Source: Comamonas sp. lk (GTDB lineage: Bacteria > Pseudomonadota > Gammaproteobacteria > Burkholderiales > Burkholderiaceae_C). Taken from it: 33,341 bases of DNA. The position numbers were made by a program, and so were the translations under genes. Every line of letters begins with the position of its first letter. The stretch's first letter is position 1. Below, in pieces: positions 1-7,636 of the stretch. Below the pieces are notes generated by a model, which was given only the letters and a program-made list of their open reading frames with translations, ran no database searches and had not been told where the DNA came from. The stretch is from the NCBI GenBank assembly GCA_945898115.1, contig CAMDHS010000004.1:1-33341 (forward strand), given 5' to 3'.

Positions 1-18
1 TTTAAGGCCAGTAAACCA

Positions 19-1650
19 TTAGTTAGGTTTGATCTTGTAAATGCCGTTATCCCGATCGGCACTGAAATAAACCGTTCCATCGGCAGCCACTGCCACACCG
101 GTAGTCAAGTAAGGGGGTGGCAGGCCTGGGCCGGCCTCAAAGCCGATGGGCAAGTCTGAAACAATCACCCGCTTATTGCCATTGGCTGGATCGACCTCGG
201 TCAACTGACGTTTGGCTGCTTCAGCCACGATAAATTTGCCAGACGGCGCTTGGGCCAGTCCTTCCGGGGCAGCCAGTCCTTCTGCAATGGTTTTTTGACT
301 CCAGTTGGCCGTGTCCACGCGAATCAATCGACCAGAGAGTTCGGTGATGTAGAGGCCACCATCTTTGCCCATAATCATTTGTGTGGGCCCCTGCAAACCG
401 GTGAGCACCTGCTTTTTGTCATGCAAATCTGCACCGCTTAACTGCGTCAATGCGCCAGCAGCCAACTCCAACACCAGAACTCTGCCATCGGCCAGTTCTA
501 TTGCATCCATGGGGGCGGCCAGGCCGTGCGCCATGGCCTTGGTGCTTTTGTCTTTGCGATTGAGCAATTGCACCGTGCTGGTAAACCAGCTCGACATCAC
601 ATAGTGGTCCTTGGACAAGGTGAGGGCAAACGGGTACTCGATTGGGTCACCGTGCATACGAGCGATGTCGCTGAGTTTGCCGCTTGCAGTATCCACCGCA
701 CGCAGCCCAAACAAGTGGGCAACATACAAGGTCTTGCCATCTTCAGACAACTTTAAGCCGCCTGGCGCCGCCATTCCACCCTTGGTGATTTGTGTGACAT
801 TGCCGGTGGCCGGGTTGACCAGTTGCACACCGTTGTCCACCATGTTTGAGACATAAATATTGTCGTTTTTGTCTAGCGCCAGATTGTCCAGGCCAGTTTC
901 CAGTTGTGCAACCAGTGTGCGCTTTCCGTCAGCGGCATTGATGCGGAACAAACCACCGGTTTTTGTGTCAATCGCCCAGATGTTGCCTTTGCTGTCATAG
1001 TTGGCTGCCGCTGGAACTTTGAATTCGCTGTTGACGATTTTCATTGCGCCATCGACCGGATTGAGTTTGACAATTTGACCTTTGAACCACAAAGGCGCGA
1101 CGATCCAACCATCTGCACCCACTTCAAATCCGTTAAAGCCGCCCAAGTCTTTTTTGATCAAGCGGGGAGGCAAGACAGCGCTCACATCAATTTCCCAAAG
1201 CGCGTCCCCCAAGAAAACCTGGGATGCATACAACTTGCCGCTCTGCTGATCAAAGGCCAGAGAGTTAATGCCGGGCAGGTCTTTCGCGATGACGCGAATC
1301 GGCGAGCTGTCGTTGTCACGAATACGCACAACACCTTGCAGAAAAGAAGTCCAGGCCATTTCGCCTTTGGGTCCGATTGCGATGTCATCTGCCTGGCCTT
1401 GCGGCGCGTCTACCAAAATCGTTCCTTTGCCGGTTTTTACATCTACATGGGTGATGGACATACCCACCACGCTGCCAGCCAGAAGTCGCCCTTGCTTGTC
1501 TACCGCCAAACCATGAACGCCTTTGAAATTTGATGGCGCCACGATAAGCTGCGGTGGTCCGTAATTTTGTGCCAGCGACGCAGTGGTCATCAGTAACGAT
1601 GCCAGTACGCCCGAGAGCAAAATCAATCGCCGGTGAGTGAATAAATTCAT
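19..1650 (-). CDS. Exported SMP-30/NHL-like beta-propeller protein
   Basis: A 543-residue protein with a clear Sec signal peptide (HRR basic end, hydrophobic stretch, likely cleavage after SLA near residue 29). The rest is a run of short propeller repeats with words such as GLAVDKQGRL, NLALDKNDNIYVSN and GVAVAADGTVYFSADRD, typical of SMP-30/gluconolactonase and NHL/Vgb-like propellers. At this length it may be two fused propellers or one large one. The ORF track begins at a TTG; I chose the ATG at 1650 because AAGGAGA lies upstream at good spacing. It is the last gene of the minus-strand catabolic group, 147 bp after the FAD oxidase, so it may have its own promoter. A periplasmic lactonase or a ligand-binding role both fit; substrate unknown. 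The fold is secure, the function is not. Confidence 0.75.
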   Translation of the reverse strand: MNLFTHRRLILLSGVLASLLMTTASLAQNYGPPQLIVAPSNFKGVHGLAVDKQGRLLAGSVVGMSITHVDVKTGKGTILVDAPQGQADDIAIGPKGEMAWTSFLQGVVRIRDNDSSPIRVIAKDLPGINSLAFDQQSGKLYASQVFLGDALWEIDVSAVLPPRLIKKDLGGFNGFEVGADGWIVAPLWFKGQIVKLNPVDGAMKIVNSEFKVPAAANYDSKGNIWAIDTKTGGLFRINAADGKRTLVAQLETGLDNLALDKNDNIYVSNMVDNGVQLVNPATGNVTQITKGGMAAPGGLKLSEDGKTLYVAHLFGLRAVDTASGKLSDIARMHGDPIEYPFALTLSKDHYVMSSWFTSTVQLLNRKDKSTKAMAHGLAAPMDAIELADGRVLVLELAAGALTQLSGADLHDKKQVLTGLQGPTQMIMGKDGGLYITELSGRLIRVDTANWSQKTIAEGLAAPEGLAQAPSGKFIVAEAAKRQLTEVDPANGNKRVIVSDLPIGFEAGPGLPPPYLTTGVAVAADGTVYFSADRDNGIYKIKPN

Positions 1651-1797
1651 GAACAAGTCTCCTTTAAAAATTAATGCAATACGCGGGTTTGGGTGGCGAT
1701 TTCTGTGGCGTCTGGGATGGATTGCGTCTGCGGCTCATTACGCACCGCAAATGTCAGCAAGCCCATGGTCGGACGAACGCGACTTGTGGGCTCAGCC

Positions 1798-3153
1798 TCA
1801 ATTACTTGGCGCGGATATACGTCCCATCCAAGGATGGAATCGTCCCTGCGGGTCGTATTTGGCACGGACCTGGTCTAGGCGGGCCATATTGGCATCCGAT
1901 ACAAATTTCGCAGGCCTGCGCGCCAGGTTTTCGTCCGCCAATTGAATGCCGCGGCTCCAGGGCTCCAATGCTTTCATGTGTCCTGTGGCCCAATCGACGT
2001 GTTTGGATTCATCGACGCCTTTGCCCAAACCCCCATACAGCGCAAGATAGGTGCGGTGTTCCTGCGAAAAGGCCATGTCGGGGCGCTGCACGGGGCCGTT
2101 CCAGTTGAGCCACAGCACGTGGCTGGGGTGCGGGGGCTGGGTGTCTGCAATGCTGCGTATTGCGGGCAGAAGCGAGCCTATGGGTGTGTCCATCCACATG
2201 TTGTCGGCGTTCCACCGGGTGTTGGACAAAAACAAGGTTTTTTCGCCCGCCTTCATCATGAAATTCAGCGACATGGGCAGCAGCGGCAGCGTAAAGCTCG
2301 CTTTTGAACGCACCGGGCTGTTCTCCATGAAGGCCACCATCTCGCGCGCCTCTTTCCAGCTGTCGGCCATCACAGGACACACCACTTCCATGCCATGTGC
2401 ATTGATGACGGCGGCCTTGGGGTTCATGACGATCTGAAATTCCGCCTTGGGCGACACCGAAGGCCCCACACGATCGGCCCAGGCCAGCAATTCTTCGAGA
2501 TGCTTGATGCGAAACACCTGCAACTTCATGCCAATGAATTGGGGGCGCTGGTGCAGCTTCAGGTGAAAACGCACCACCACGCCAAAAAAGCCCGGCCCTG
2601 CACCGCGCGCCGCCCAGTACAGGTCGGCATGTTCGGTTTCATTGGCGTGGACCCGCGTGCCGTCGGCCAGCACCACGTCGATGCCGATGACGTTCTGGCA
2701 CCCCATGCCTAAGTTGCGGCTGTTCCAGCCAAAACCGCCTTGGAGTAGAAAGCCCCCCATGCCCACCGTCCATGCGTGCGCCGTCGGGAAGAACAACTTG
2801 TGCGGCACCAGGGCCAAGTTCAGCTCCCCCGCAAGCACCGCCGGGCCAATGATGGCCGTCATCTTGGTGGCGTTGACTTCAATCGACTTCAGGCGCGAGA
2901 GGTCCAGCATCAAGCCGCCCTCGCGGATATGGTTTTGCGCCCAGCTGTGTCCGCCGGAACACATGCCGATGCGCATTTCGCCAAGGGCGGCCTGTCGCAC
3001 GGCAGAAACTACCTCGTCCGCGTTATTGACTTGCACGACGATCTCAGGGCGGCGCCCGGGGTCGCGCACGGTAAAGCTGGTGCCCAGCACTGCTGCTTCG
3101 AAGCCAGCTTCTCCACGGCGGAATGTGGCGCCTGGCGCAAGGTTTTTTTGCAT
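1798..3153 (-). CDS. FAD-dependent oxidase, berberine-bridge (BBE) type
   Basis: A flavin oxidase of the PCMH/FAD_binding_4 fold with a C-terminal BBE segment (KYDPQGRFHPWMG near the end). The motif CSGGHSW carries the histidine that in this family forms the 8-alpha linkage to FAD (His83 in the ORF-track numbering). In bicovalent members a cysteine sits three residues before the VGxGG motif; here that place is Ala in HAWTVGMGG, so the flavin is predicted to be held by His alone. I chose the ATG at 3153 (451 aa) rather than the track start at 3195: TAAGG lies 8-9 bases upstream, and the gene then starts 10 bp after the stop of the hydrolase gene instead of overlapping it. No signal peptide is visible. 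It probably oxidises an alcohol, phenol or ring carbon of the operon substrate; the exact reaction cannot be read from sequence. Confidence 0.85.
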   Translation of the reverse strand: MQKNLAPGATFRRGEAGFEAAVLGTSFTVRDPGRRPEIVVQVNNADEVVSAVRQAALGEMRIGMCSGGHSWAQNHIREGGLMLDLSRLKSIEVNATKMTAIIGPAVLAGELNLALVPHKLFFPTAHAWTVGMGGFLLQGGFGWNSRNLGMGCQNVIGIDVVLADGTRVHANETEHADLYWAARGAGPGFFGVVVRFHLKLHQRPQFIGMKLQVFRIKHLEELLAWADRVGPSVSPKAEFQIVMNPKAAVINAHGMEVVCPVMADSWKEAREMVAFMENSPVRSKASFTLPLLPMSLNFMMKAGEKTLFLSNTRWNADNMWMDTPIGSLLPAIRSIADTQPPHPSHVLWLNWNGPVQRPDMAFSQEHRTYLALYGGLGKGVDESKHVDWATGHMKALEPWSRGIQLADENLARRPAKFVSDANMARLDQVRAKYDPQGRFHPWMGRISAPSN

Positions 3154-3163
3154 TTGAATTACC

Positions 3164-4030
3164 TTAGCCCTTGTGTCCAGGGCCGAAACTTGCATAGAGG
3201 TCTGGCAATATGGCTGCGAGATGGTTCATTTCCTGGGCGCAGTGCACCAGCAACTCCATCGCCATGTTGTCGGTGAGCGGGGCGAACTTAGCGGCAAGCC
3301 GGCCGATCAACGCGCCAGCGGCACCCGGCATGCCGCGGGGCCGGATGTTGGCGCCGGCCAGCCAAAAGCGCGAGCGCATTTCAGAGCCGCCGAGCACGGG
3401 GCGCACATGGTGGATCAGCCAGCCGGTCTCCATCGGCGTGCCGGCCATGCTGCCGCGTGCGCAGATAGCCACCTCGCCGTCGCGCTGCAGGCGCGCTTCG
3501 TTCAGACCCAGGCTGGCCGGGGACACAAAACGGATGGACAAGTTCAGCCGCTGATTGCCCACGTACTCCACCACATGCGAAGTGCGGCCCACGTAGTGCT
3601 TCAGGTCGCTGCGGCCATCGGCCCAAGCCACGTGCATGTGGGCGCGTGGGTGCCATAGTTTGTAGCGTTGTGCTTCGCTGCCATGCCAGGCAAACCACCA
3701 GTCCCACATTGCAGGTGTCACACCCGGCATATCGGTGCGCACAAAGACCCGGAAAGCGCCGTCGGGGCTGATGGTGACACCGTTTTCCACCGGCCAGTAG
3801 CCTGGAGTCTGCAACTCAGGTGCGCTTGCCACCGGGGGCAGTAAGTCAACGGTCTGCAAGCCCACTGCAATCGCCTCGCGCACATGCGCAGGCAAAGCCG
3901 ACATTTCTGGCTTGAAAAAACGGGCATAGGGGCTGGTCGCAAGCTCAGTCGCGGTATAGCCGAGGTGGACAGGTTCACGCGCGGAGCGCGTCACAGGCGC
4001 TCCTTTGACCATGGAGTCATTCGTTTTCAT
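3164..4030 (-). CDS. PhlG-like C-C bond hydrolase (2,4-diacetylphloroglucinol/phloretin hydrolase family)
   Basis: I recognise this 288-residue protein as the DAPG hydrolase family from MWDWWFAWH at 108-116, the KLWHPRAHMHV block at 125-134, VVEYVG around Glu155 and a C-terminal HCAQE at 263-267. Known members bind one zinc through two His and two Glu and remove an acyl group directly from an aromatic ring carbon (PhlG on 2,4-diacetylphloroglucinol, Phy on phloretin). A His of the 127-133 block, Glu155, His263 and Glu267 fit that ligand pattern in order and spacing. The start overlaps the dioxygenase gene by 14 bp, and the FAD oxidase follows after 10 bp, so all three are probably translated together. 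Sampled lines here are strongly GC-rich compared with the upstream operon genes. An acylated polyphenol substrate is inferred; it need not be DAPG itself. Confidence 0.82.
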   Translation of the reverse strand: MKTNDSMVKGAPVTRSAREPVHLGYTATELATSPYARFFKPEMSALPAHVREAIAVGLQTVDLLPPVASAPELQTPGYWPVENGVTISPDGAFRVFVRTDMPGVTPAMWDWWFAWHGSEAQRYKLWHPRAHMHVAWADGRSDLKHYVGRTSHVVEYVGNQRLNLSIRFVSPASLGLNEARLQRDGEVAICARGSMAGTPMETGWLIHHVRPVLGGSEMRSRFWLAGANIRPRGMPGAAGALIGRLAAKFAPLTDNMAMELLVHCAQEMNHLAAILPDLYASFGPGHKG

Positions 4031-4886
4031 TCTTGCTCAATCGCAATTCAATATCCATCACCAGACAGGTATCGCCCTCGATACCGTGGCGCCTACAAAG
4101 TTCTGGATCCTGTGTCGTTTTGAAAGTACCCACCAGCGGGCCTCGGACCCCAAACACCGCATCTGCCTCGAGATAGGGGTCCTCAGAGTCGAAAAACTCG
4201 GTCACCAGCTTGACATAAGTCGGCGCAGCCACAATGACATGCGCATGCGCCGCACGCCAGGAGCTGCGGTGTGCTGGTTGCACCAGATCGCGCCATACGG
4301 GTCCGTCGGTGGGAATTTCATAAGGGACAGGGCGAATCGTGGCAATTTCGAAGCGTCCTTGGGCATCTACCTGAAGCTGACACCGCAAGTTATCCGTCGC
4401 TTGCTGCGGGTCCACCTGCCAATACAGTCCATTGTTCGCGTTTTGCCAGTAATCGATGCTGGCAGAAGGCAAGGGATTGCCTTCAACATCACAAACCCGA
4501 CCTCTAAACACAACCGGCGTGCCTTCATTGGCAGCTATCAAATTAACCGGGTTGCTTAACCAGGGAGATCCTGCGCTGTGGAACGGCCCTAAAACACTGC
4601 CCGGTGTTGCGCCTGGCTTTCCAGCCAACAGGTCAACCAGGCTTGAAACTCCAAGCACATCCGACAGCAGCGAGAACTCGCTGCGTGATGCACTGCTGAT
4701 GTCAGAACATGCATGCAAGAATGAAAGTGCCGTGCGCCACTCTTCATGCGTCAGTTGGACGTCTTTGGCATATTCATGCAGCGAGGCAACGAGTTTTTGC
4801 ACCAACTGCCGGGTGCGATCATTCTCTAGCGCGGAAAAGCTTTGGACGGCGATGTCCGATAGGTTGGATAAATCGATATTTTTCAT
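4017..4886 (-). CDS. Intradiol ring-cleavage dioxygenase, hydroxyquinol/catechol 1,2-dioxygenase type
   Basis: A 289-residue non-haem Fe(III) dioxygenase that opens an aromatic ring between two adjacent hydroxyls. The N-terminal 110 residues look like the helical Dioxygenase_N dimerisation domain. The catalytic beta domain contains the four expected iron ligands: Tyr155 (NGLYWQ), Tyr189 (VPYEIPTDGP), His214 and His216 (RAAHAHV). Ligand spacing matches hydroxyquinol and catechol dioxygenases, and GSVLGPFH resembles the hydroxyquinol subgroup. It overlaps the FAH gene by 4 bp (ATGA) and the PhlG-like gene by 14 bp, indicating translational coupling. A ring with three or four hydroxyls is the likely substrate given its neighbours. 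No maleylacetate reductase is seen in the window, so the standard hydroxyquinol route is not complete here. Confidence 0.88.
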   Translation of the reverse strand: MKNIDLSNLSDIAVQSFSALENDRTRQLVQKLVASLHEYAKDVQLTHEEWRTALSFLHACSDISSASRSEFSLLSDVLGVSSLVDLLAGKPGATPGSVLGPFHSAGSPWLSNPVNLIAANEGTPVVFRGRVCDVEGNPLPSASIDYWQNANNGLYWQVDPQQATDNLRCQLQVDAQGRFEIATIRPVPYEIPTDGPVWRDLVQPAHRSSWRAAHAHVIVAAPTYVKLVTEFFDSEDPYLEADAVFGVRGPLVGTFKTTQDPELCRRHGIEGDTCLVMDIELRLSKNENE

Positions 4887-5743
4887 GCTGTGATTGGGTT
4901 AGATAAAACGCCGACGCCTTCGATTTCAACCTCAATGGTGTCACCCGCCTTCATCCAGACGGGTGGTGTGCGCGCATAACCCACTCCGCCCGGCGTTCCC
5001 ATGACGATGACGTCGCCGGGCTCCAATGTCATGGCTTGTGAAAGCAACGCAATGGTGTGGGCAACGCCAAAGGCCATATCCGCCGTGTTTGCGCTTTGCA
5101 TGACCTTGCCATTCAAGCGCGACTCAATATGCAAACCCAGGCAGCCTGGGGGTAACTCATCTTTTGTGACCAAGCAAGGACCAAAGGCACCGGTTGCATC
5201 AAAATTTTTGCCAATCGTCCACTGGCTCGTTTTGCGTTGGTAATCACGCAAACTGGCATCGTTAAAACACGAATACCCAAAAACGCAATCCAATGCATCG
5301 TGTTGCGAAACGTTCCGGGTGGTGCGTCCAATCACCACTGCTAGTTCCGCTTCAAAATCGAGCTTGTCGGAAATTGAGGGGACTTGAAGCGGTGAACCAT
5401 GCGCCAGCAGCGAGGTGGCGCATCGCAAAAAAACGGCAGGATATTCGCCGATTTGATTTCCGCCCTCCTTGGCGTGGTCCACATAATTAACACCCAGGCA
5501 AATAATTTTTCCCGGGCGCTGAAGGACAGGCAGAAACACCACGTCTTGGAGTGAGAGCCCGGCAATCTCAGAAGACCGATGGAACCAATATTGGGACAGT
5601 TGCCCAAAAGCCTCTTGGTTGGCAATGAGTTCACCCAATGTGGCCGGCAAATTCAGCGCCAGGTGGTTCGCTGGAATGACGCGGGCGCCATCAAGAACGC
5701 CCCAGCTTGAAACACCTTTTTCTAAGTAACTGATGAGTCGCAT
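4883..5743 (-). CDS. Fumarylacetoacetate hydrolase (FAH) family protein
   Basis: A 286-residue protein of the FAH fold, which includes fumarylpyruvate hydrolases, acylpyruvases, 2-keto-4-pentenoate hydratases and decarboxylases. Visible hallmarks are ICLGVNYVDHAKEGG (81-95), DFEAELAVVIG (129-139, with metal-binding Glu131 and Glu133), NDASLRDYQ (161-169, with Asp162) and the C-terminal GDVIVMGTPGGVG. These make up the usual Mg/Mn site. The N-terminal ~70 residues are the short domain common to bacterial members. It sits directly before the ring-cleavage dioxygenase with a 4-bp overlap, so it probably hydrolyses or hydrates the ring-opened product or a later intermediate. Which of the FAH reactions it performs cannot be decided from sequence. 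Confidence 0.87.
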   Translation of the reverse strand: MRLISYLEKGVSSWGVLDGARVIPANHLALNLPATLGELIANQEAFGQLSQYWFHRSSEIAGLSLQDVVFLPVLQRPGKIICLGVNYVDHAKEGGNQIGEYPAVFLRCATSLLAHGSPLQVPSISDKLDFEAELAVVIGRTTRNVSQHDALDCVFGYSCFNDASLRDYQRKTSQWTIGKNFDATGAFGPCLVTKDELPPGCLGLHIESRLNGKVMQSANTADMAFGVAHTIALLSQAMTLEPGDVIVMGTPGGVGYARTPPVWMKAGDTIEVEIEGVGVLSNPITA

Positions 5744-5786
5744 TCAAATATCTCCTTGGGCTTTGGTTTTTTACGGTTGGAGGACA

Positions 5787-7364
5787 TCAGTCCGGAATCC
5801 GCAACTTCACGGCCAGAATAGCCAAGGCACCCAAAGCGTTTTTTACATTTGCGACGCCGCAATAGACGTAATGGTCAGGGCGGACAATGGCACCGATGCA
5901 GGAACTTCCCATCAGATACTCTTTTATCAGGGGCGTAGTTTCTTGTACATGCAGTATCTGGTGGTGCTTACTGTTGTGCGGCAAGATTTTTTCGTGCACG
6001 ACTACTATCTCCACACGCAGTCTCGAGGCTGCAATGCAGAGTTCCTGCAATTCAGATTCCTCCGTCGATTCCGCCAAAACGACCATGTGAAAACAGGGCG
6101 ACAAAAGCTCATCCAACAATATGTCTGTGCGGCCTAATGCTGCAACGAGAGGCTGAGGAAAGACCGTTCCGGACAATGGTGCAGGGGACTCGAGGAAACC
6201 GACCGAAAAGGGGGGGATGAGGTCTTGGCGAATGATCGTTCGGCCAAGGCCTGCTGTGGCTGCAGAGATCTCTGCGTCGCGAATTTTTGCCTTCTCAAGG
6301 TTGCGTTCTGAAATGATCTGCCCGCAGTCCTTTGCCAATTGCGTGGTTGCGACGACGTTGGGGCGGCGTTCGTCTTCATAGGTCTTTAATAAGCTTTCTG
6401 GTGCTTTACCTGAAACGACATGCTCTAGCTTCCATGCCAAGTTGCCCGCGTCACGAATACCTTGGCACATGCCCTGTCCTAAAAATGGGGGCGTTTGGTG
6501 GGCGCTGTCGCCAGCGAGGAATACACGCCCATGCTGCCGTTCCCGAGCAACCAACGCGTGAAAGCGGTAGGACGCAGCCCGCCATATGTCGGCTTCACCA
6601 GGCTGGATCCAAGGGGCCATAAGCGCCCAAAGCTGATCTTCCTGCATAACAGCATCGGACGAATCAGTGGGCAGTGTCATGAATTCCCATCTGCGATGGT
6701 TGCCCGGGCAGCAAATCATGGTGCTAGGTCTGGCAGGACTGCAGTACTGGACATTGGTAAGCGGCAATTTATCCAGGAAAGCCTCCTTCACTTTCATATC
6801 CACGACCAACCACGGCTCGTCATAGTCCAAGTTTTCTAAGTCAATATTCAGGTGGCTTCTGATGGAGCTAGACGCTCCATCACAGCCGACCAAGTATTTG
6901 GCCTCGCAGGTTTCAGACTGCCGATTTCCATCGAGAAGATGAAGTGTTACCGACCCGAGCTGCTGTTCAAAAGACTGAAGCTCAAAGCCCAAATTGACCT
7001 GAACACTGGGCATGCTGGAGATCTGGTTGCGAAGCGCCCGTTCAACCCCCGGCTGATCACATGTGAAATGCGGATCCCAGGTTAAAGGATAGGGCTTGGG
7101 CATATGTTTGAAGTGCTGAAGCACACGCCCATCGGCACCGAGATAAATTTCTTCACGAAACGGTTCAATGAACGGTTTTATCGCCTCGCTTATTCCTACG
7201 CGCTGAAAAATCCGCATCGCATCATGGTCGAATCCAACGGCCCGTGGCATGGGATAAATGTCGTGGTTTTTATCAAACACCACGACATCGACTCCCAGCT
7301 TGCCGAGCAGGCCGGCAAGGGTAGCTCCTACAGGGCCATATCCAATAATGGCTATGTCATGCAT
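5787..7364 (-). CDS. Class A FAD monooxygenase, MhpA-like aromatic hydroxylase
   Basis: A 525-residue NAD(P)H-dependent flavoprotein hydroxylase. GYGPVG at 8-13 is the ADP-binding loop, CDGASSSIR (161-169) is the DG motif that touches FAD and NADPH, and FLAGDSAHQTPPFLGQGM (282-299) is the GD motif for the ribityl chain. PMPRAVGFDHD near 39-48 resembles MhpA and related 3-hydroxyphenylpropionate and resorcinol hydroxylases. The last ~130 residues correspond to the thioredoxin-like C-terminal domain. I start at the ATG (7364), because the track start is a TTG seven codons upstream that would place residues before the Rossmann strand. It is the first clear gene after the operator-like repeat and lies 43 bp ahead of the FAH gene. 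It would add a hydroxyl to prepare the ring for intradiol cleavage. Confidence 0.88.
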   Translation of the reverse strand: MHDIAIIGYGPVGATLAGLLGKLGVDVVVFDKNHDIYPMPRAVGFDHDAMRIFQRVGISEAIKPFIEPFREEIYLGADGRVLQHFKHMPKPYPLTWDPHFTCDQPGVERALRNQISSMPSVQVNLGFELQSFEQQLGSVTLHLLDGNRQSETCEAKYLVGCDGASSSIRSHLNIDLENLDYDEPWLVVDMKVKEAFLDKLPLTNVQYCSPARPSTMICCPGNHRRWEFMTLPTDSSDAVMQEDQLWALMAPWIQPGEADIWRAASYRFHALVARERQHGRVFLAGDSAHQTPPFLGQGMCQGIRDAGNLAWKLEHVVSGKAPESLLKTYEDERRPNVVATTQLAKDCGQIISERNLEKAKIRDAEISAATAGLGRTIIRQDLIPPFSVGFLESPAPLSGTVFPQPLVAALGRTDILLDELLSPCFHMVVLAESTEESELQELCIAASRLRVEIVVVHEKILPHNSKHHQILHVQETTPLIKEYLMGSSCIGAIVRPDHYVYCGVANVKNALGALAILAVKLRIPD

Positions 7365-7372
7365 GGTGGTTC

Positions 7373-7567
7373 TCAAACAAGCCAAGCAGAGGCGCTTGCT
7401 TCACCGGCGGCAACAATTCGCAAGGCTGATCGCCCACCGGCCGAGCGCCCCTGACACGTGCAACCCCGTGGCGGCACATTAGGCTTGTAAAAGCGTGCGC
7501 ACGGACCGCCTGCCAGTGCAACGGGCATGGAGTCCAAATACGGTGACTTGGTATGGCGCAAAGACAT
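7373..7567 (-). CDS. Possible small leader ORF before the monooxygenase (doubtful)
   Basis: A 64-codon ORF starting with ATG, preceded by TAGGA at about 7 bases, and ending 8 bp before the monooxygenase ATG. It lies between the operator-like repeat and the first enzyme gene, so it would be the first ORF on the operon mRNA. The product (three Cys, many Gly, Ala and Arg, no hydrophobic segment) resembles no family I know, and its second half reads like translated non-coding GC-rich DNA. It is listed only because position and ribosome-binding site fit; it may be untranslated leader. Confidence 0.2.
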   Translation of the reverse strand: MSLRHTKSPYLDSMPVALAGGPCARFYKPNVPPRGCTCQGRSAGGRSALRIVAAGEASASAWLV

Positions 7568-7587
7568 CGGAAATCCTAGGAAGAATT

Positions 7588-7613
7588 TTTATTATGCCTA
7601 TCGACATAATAAA
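7588..7613. promoter_or_regulatory. Candidate TetR operator, perfect 9+9 bp inverted repeat
   Basis: TTTATTATG and CATAATAAA are exact inverted copies separated by 8 bp (26 bp in all), in an AT-rich patch between tetR and the monooxygenase. On the minus strand CATAAT within it could serve as a -10 box for the enzyme operon, so a bound repressor would block initiation. No convincing -35 is seen. CCTAGG palindromes flank it at 7575-7580, 7619-7624 and 7631-7636. Confidence 0.6.
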
Positions 7614-7618
7614 TTCCG

Positions 7619-7636
7619 CCTAGGGCTTTCCCTAGG
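7619..7636. other. Short hairpin (CCTAGGG/CCCTAGG) across the tetR stop codon
   Basis: A perfect 7-bp inverted repeat with a CTTT loop covers the end of tetR (stop at 7632-7634). No clear T-run follows on the minus strand, so it is at most a weak terminator; it may limit read-through from tetR or be part of the operator region. Confidence 0.4.

Noticed and set aside
1671-1865. 64-codon minus-strand ORF in the gap before the propeller gene
   Set aside because: It overlaps the end of the FAD oxidase, has no family resemblance and no convincing ribosome-binding site.
4017-7364. Complete hydroxyquinol pathway
   Set aside because: The dioxygenase and monooxygenase fit, but no maleylacetate reductase gene is in the window, and the FAH gene points to a different downstream step.
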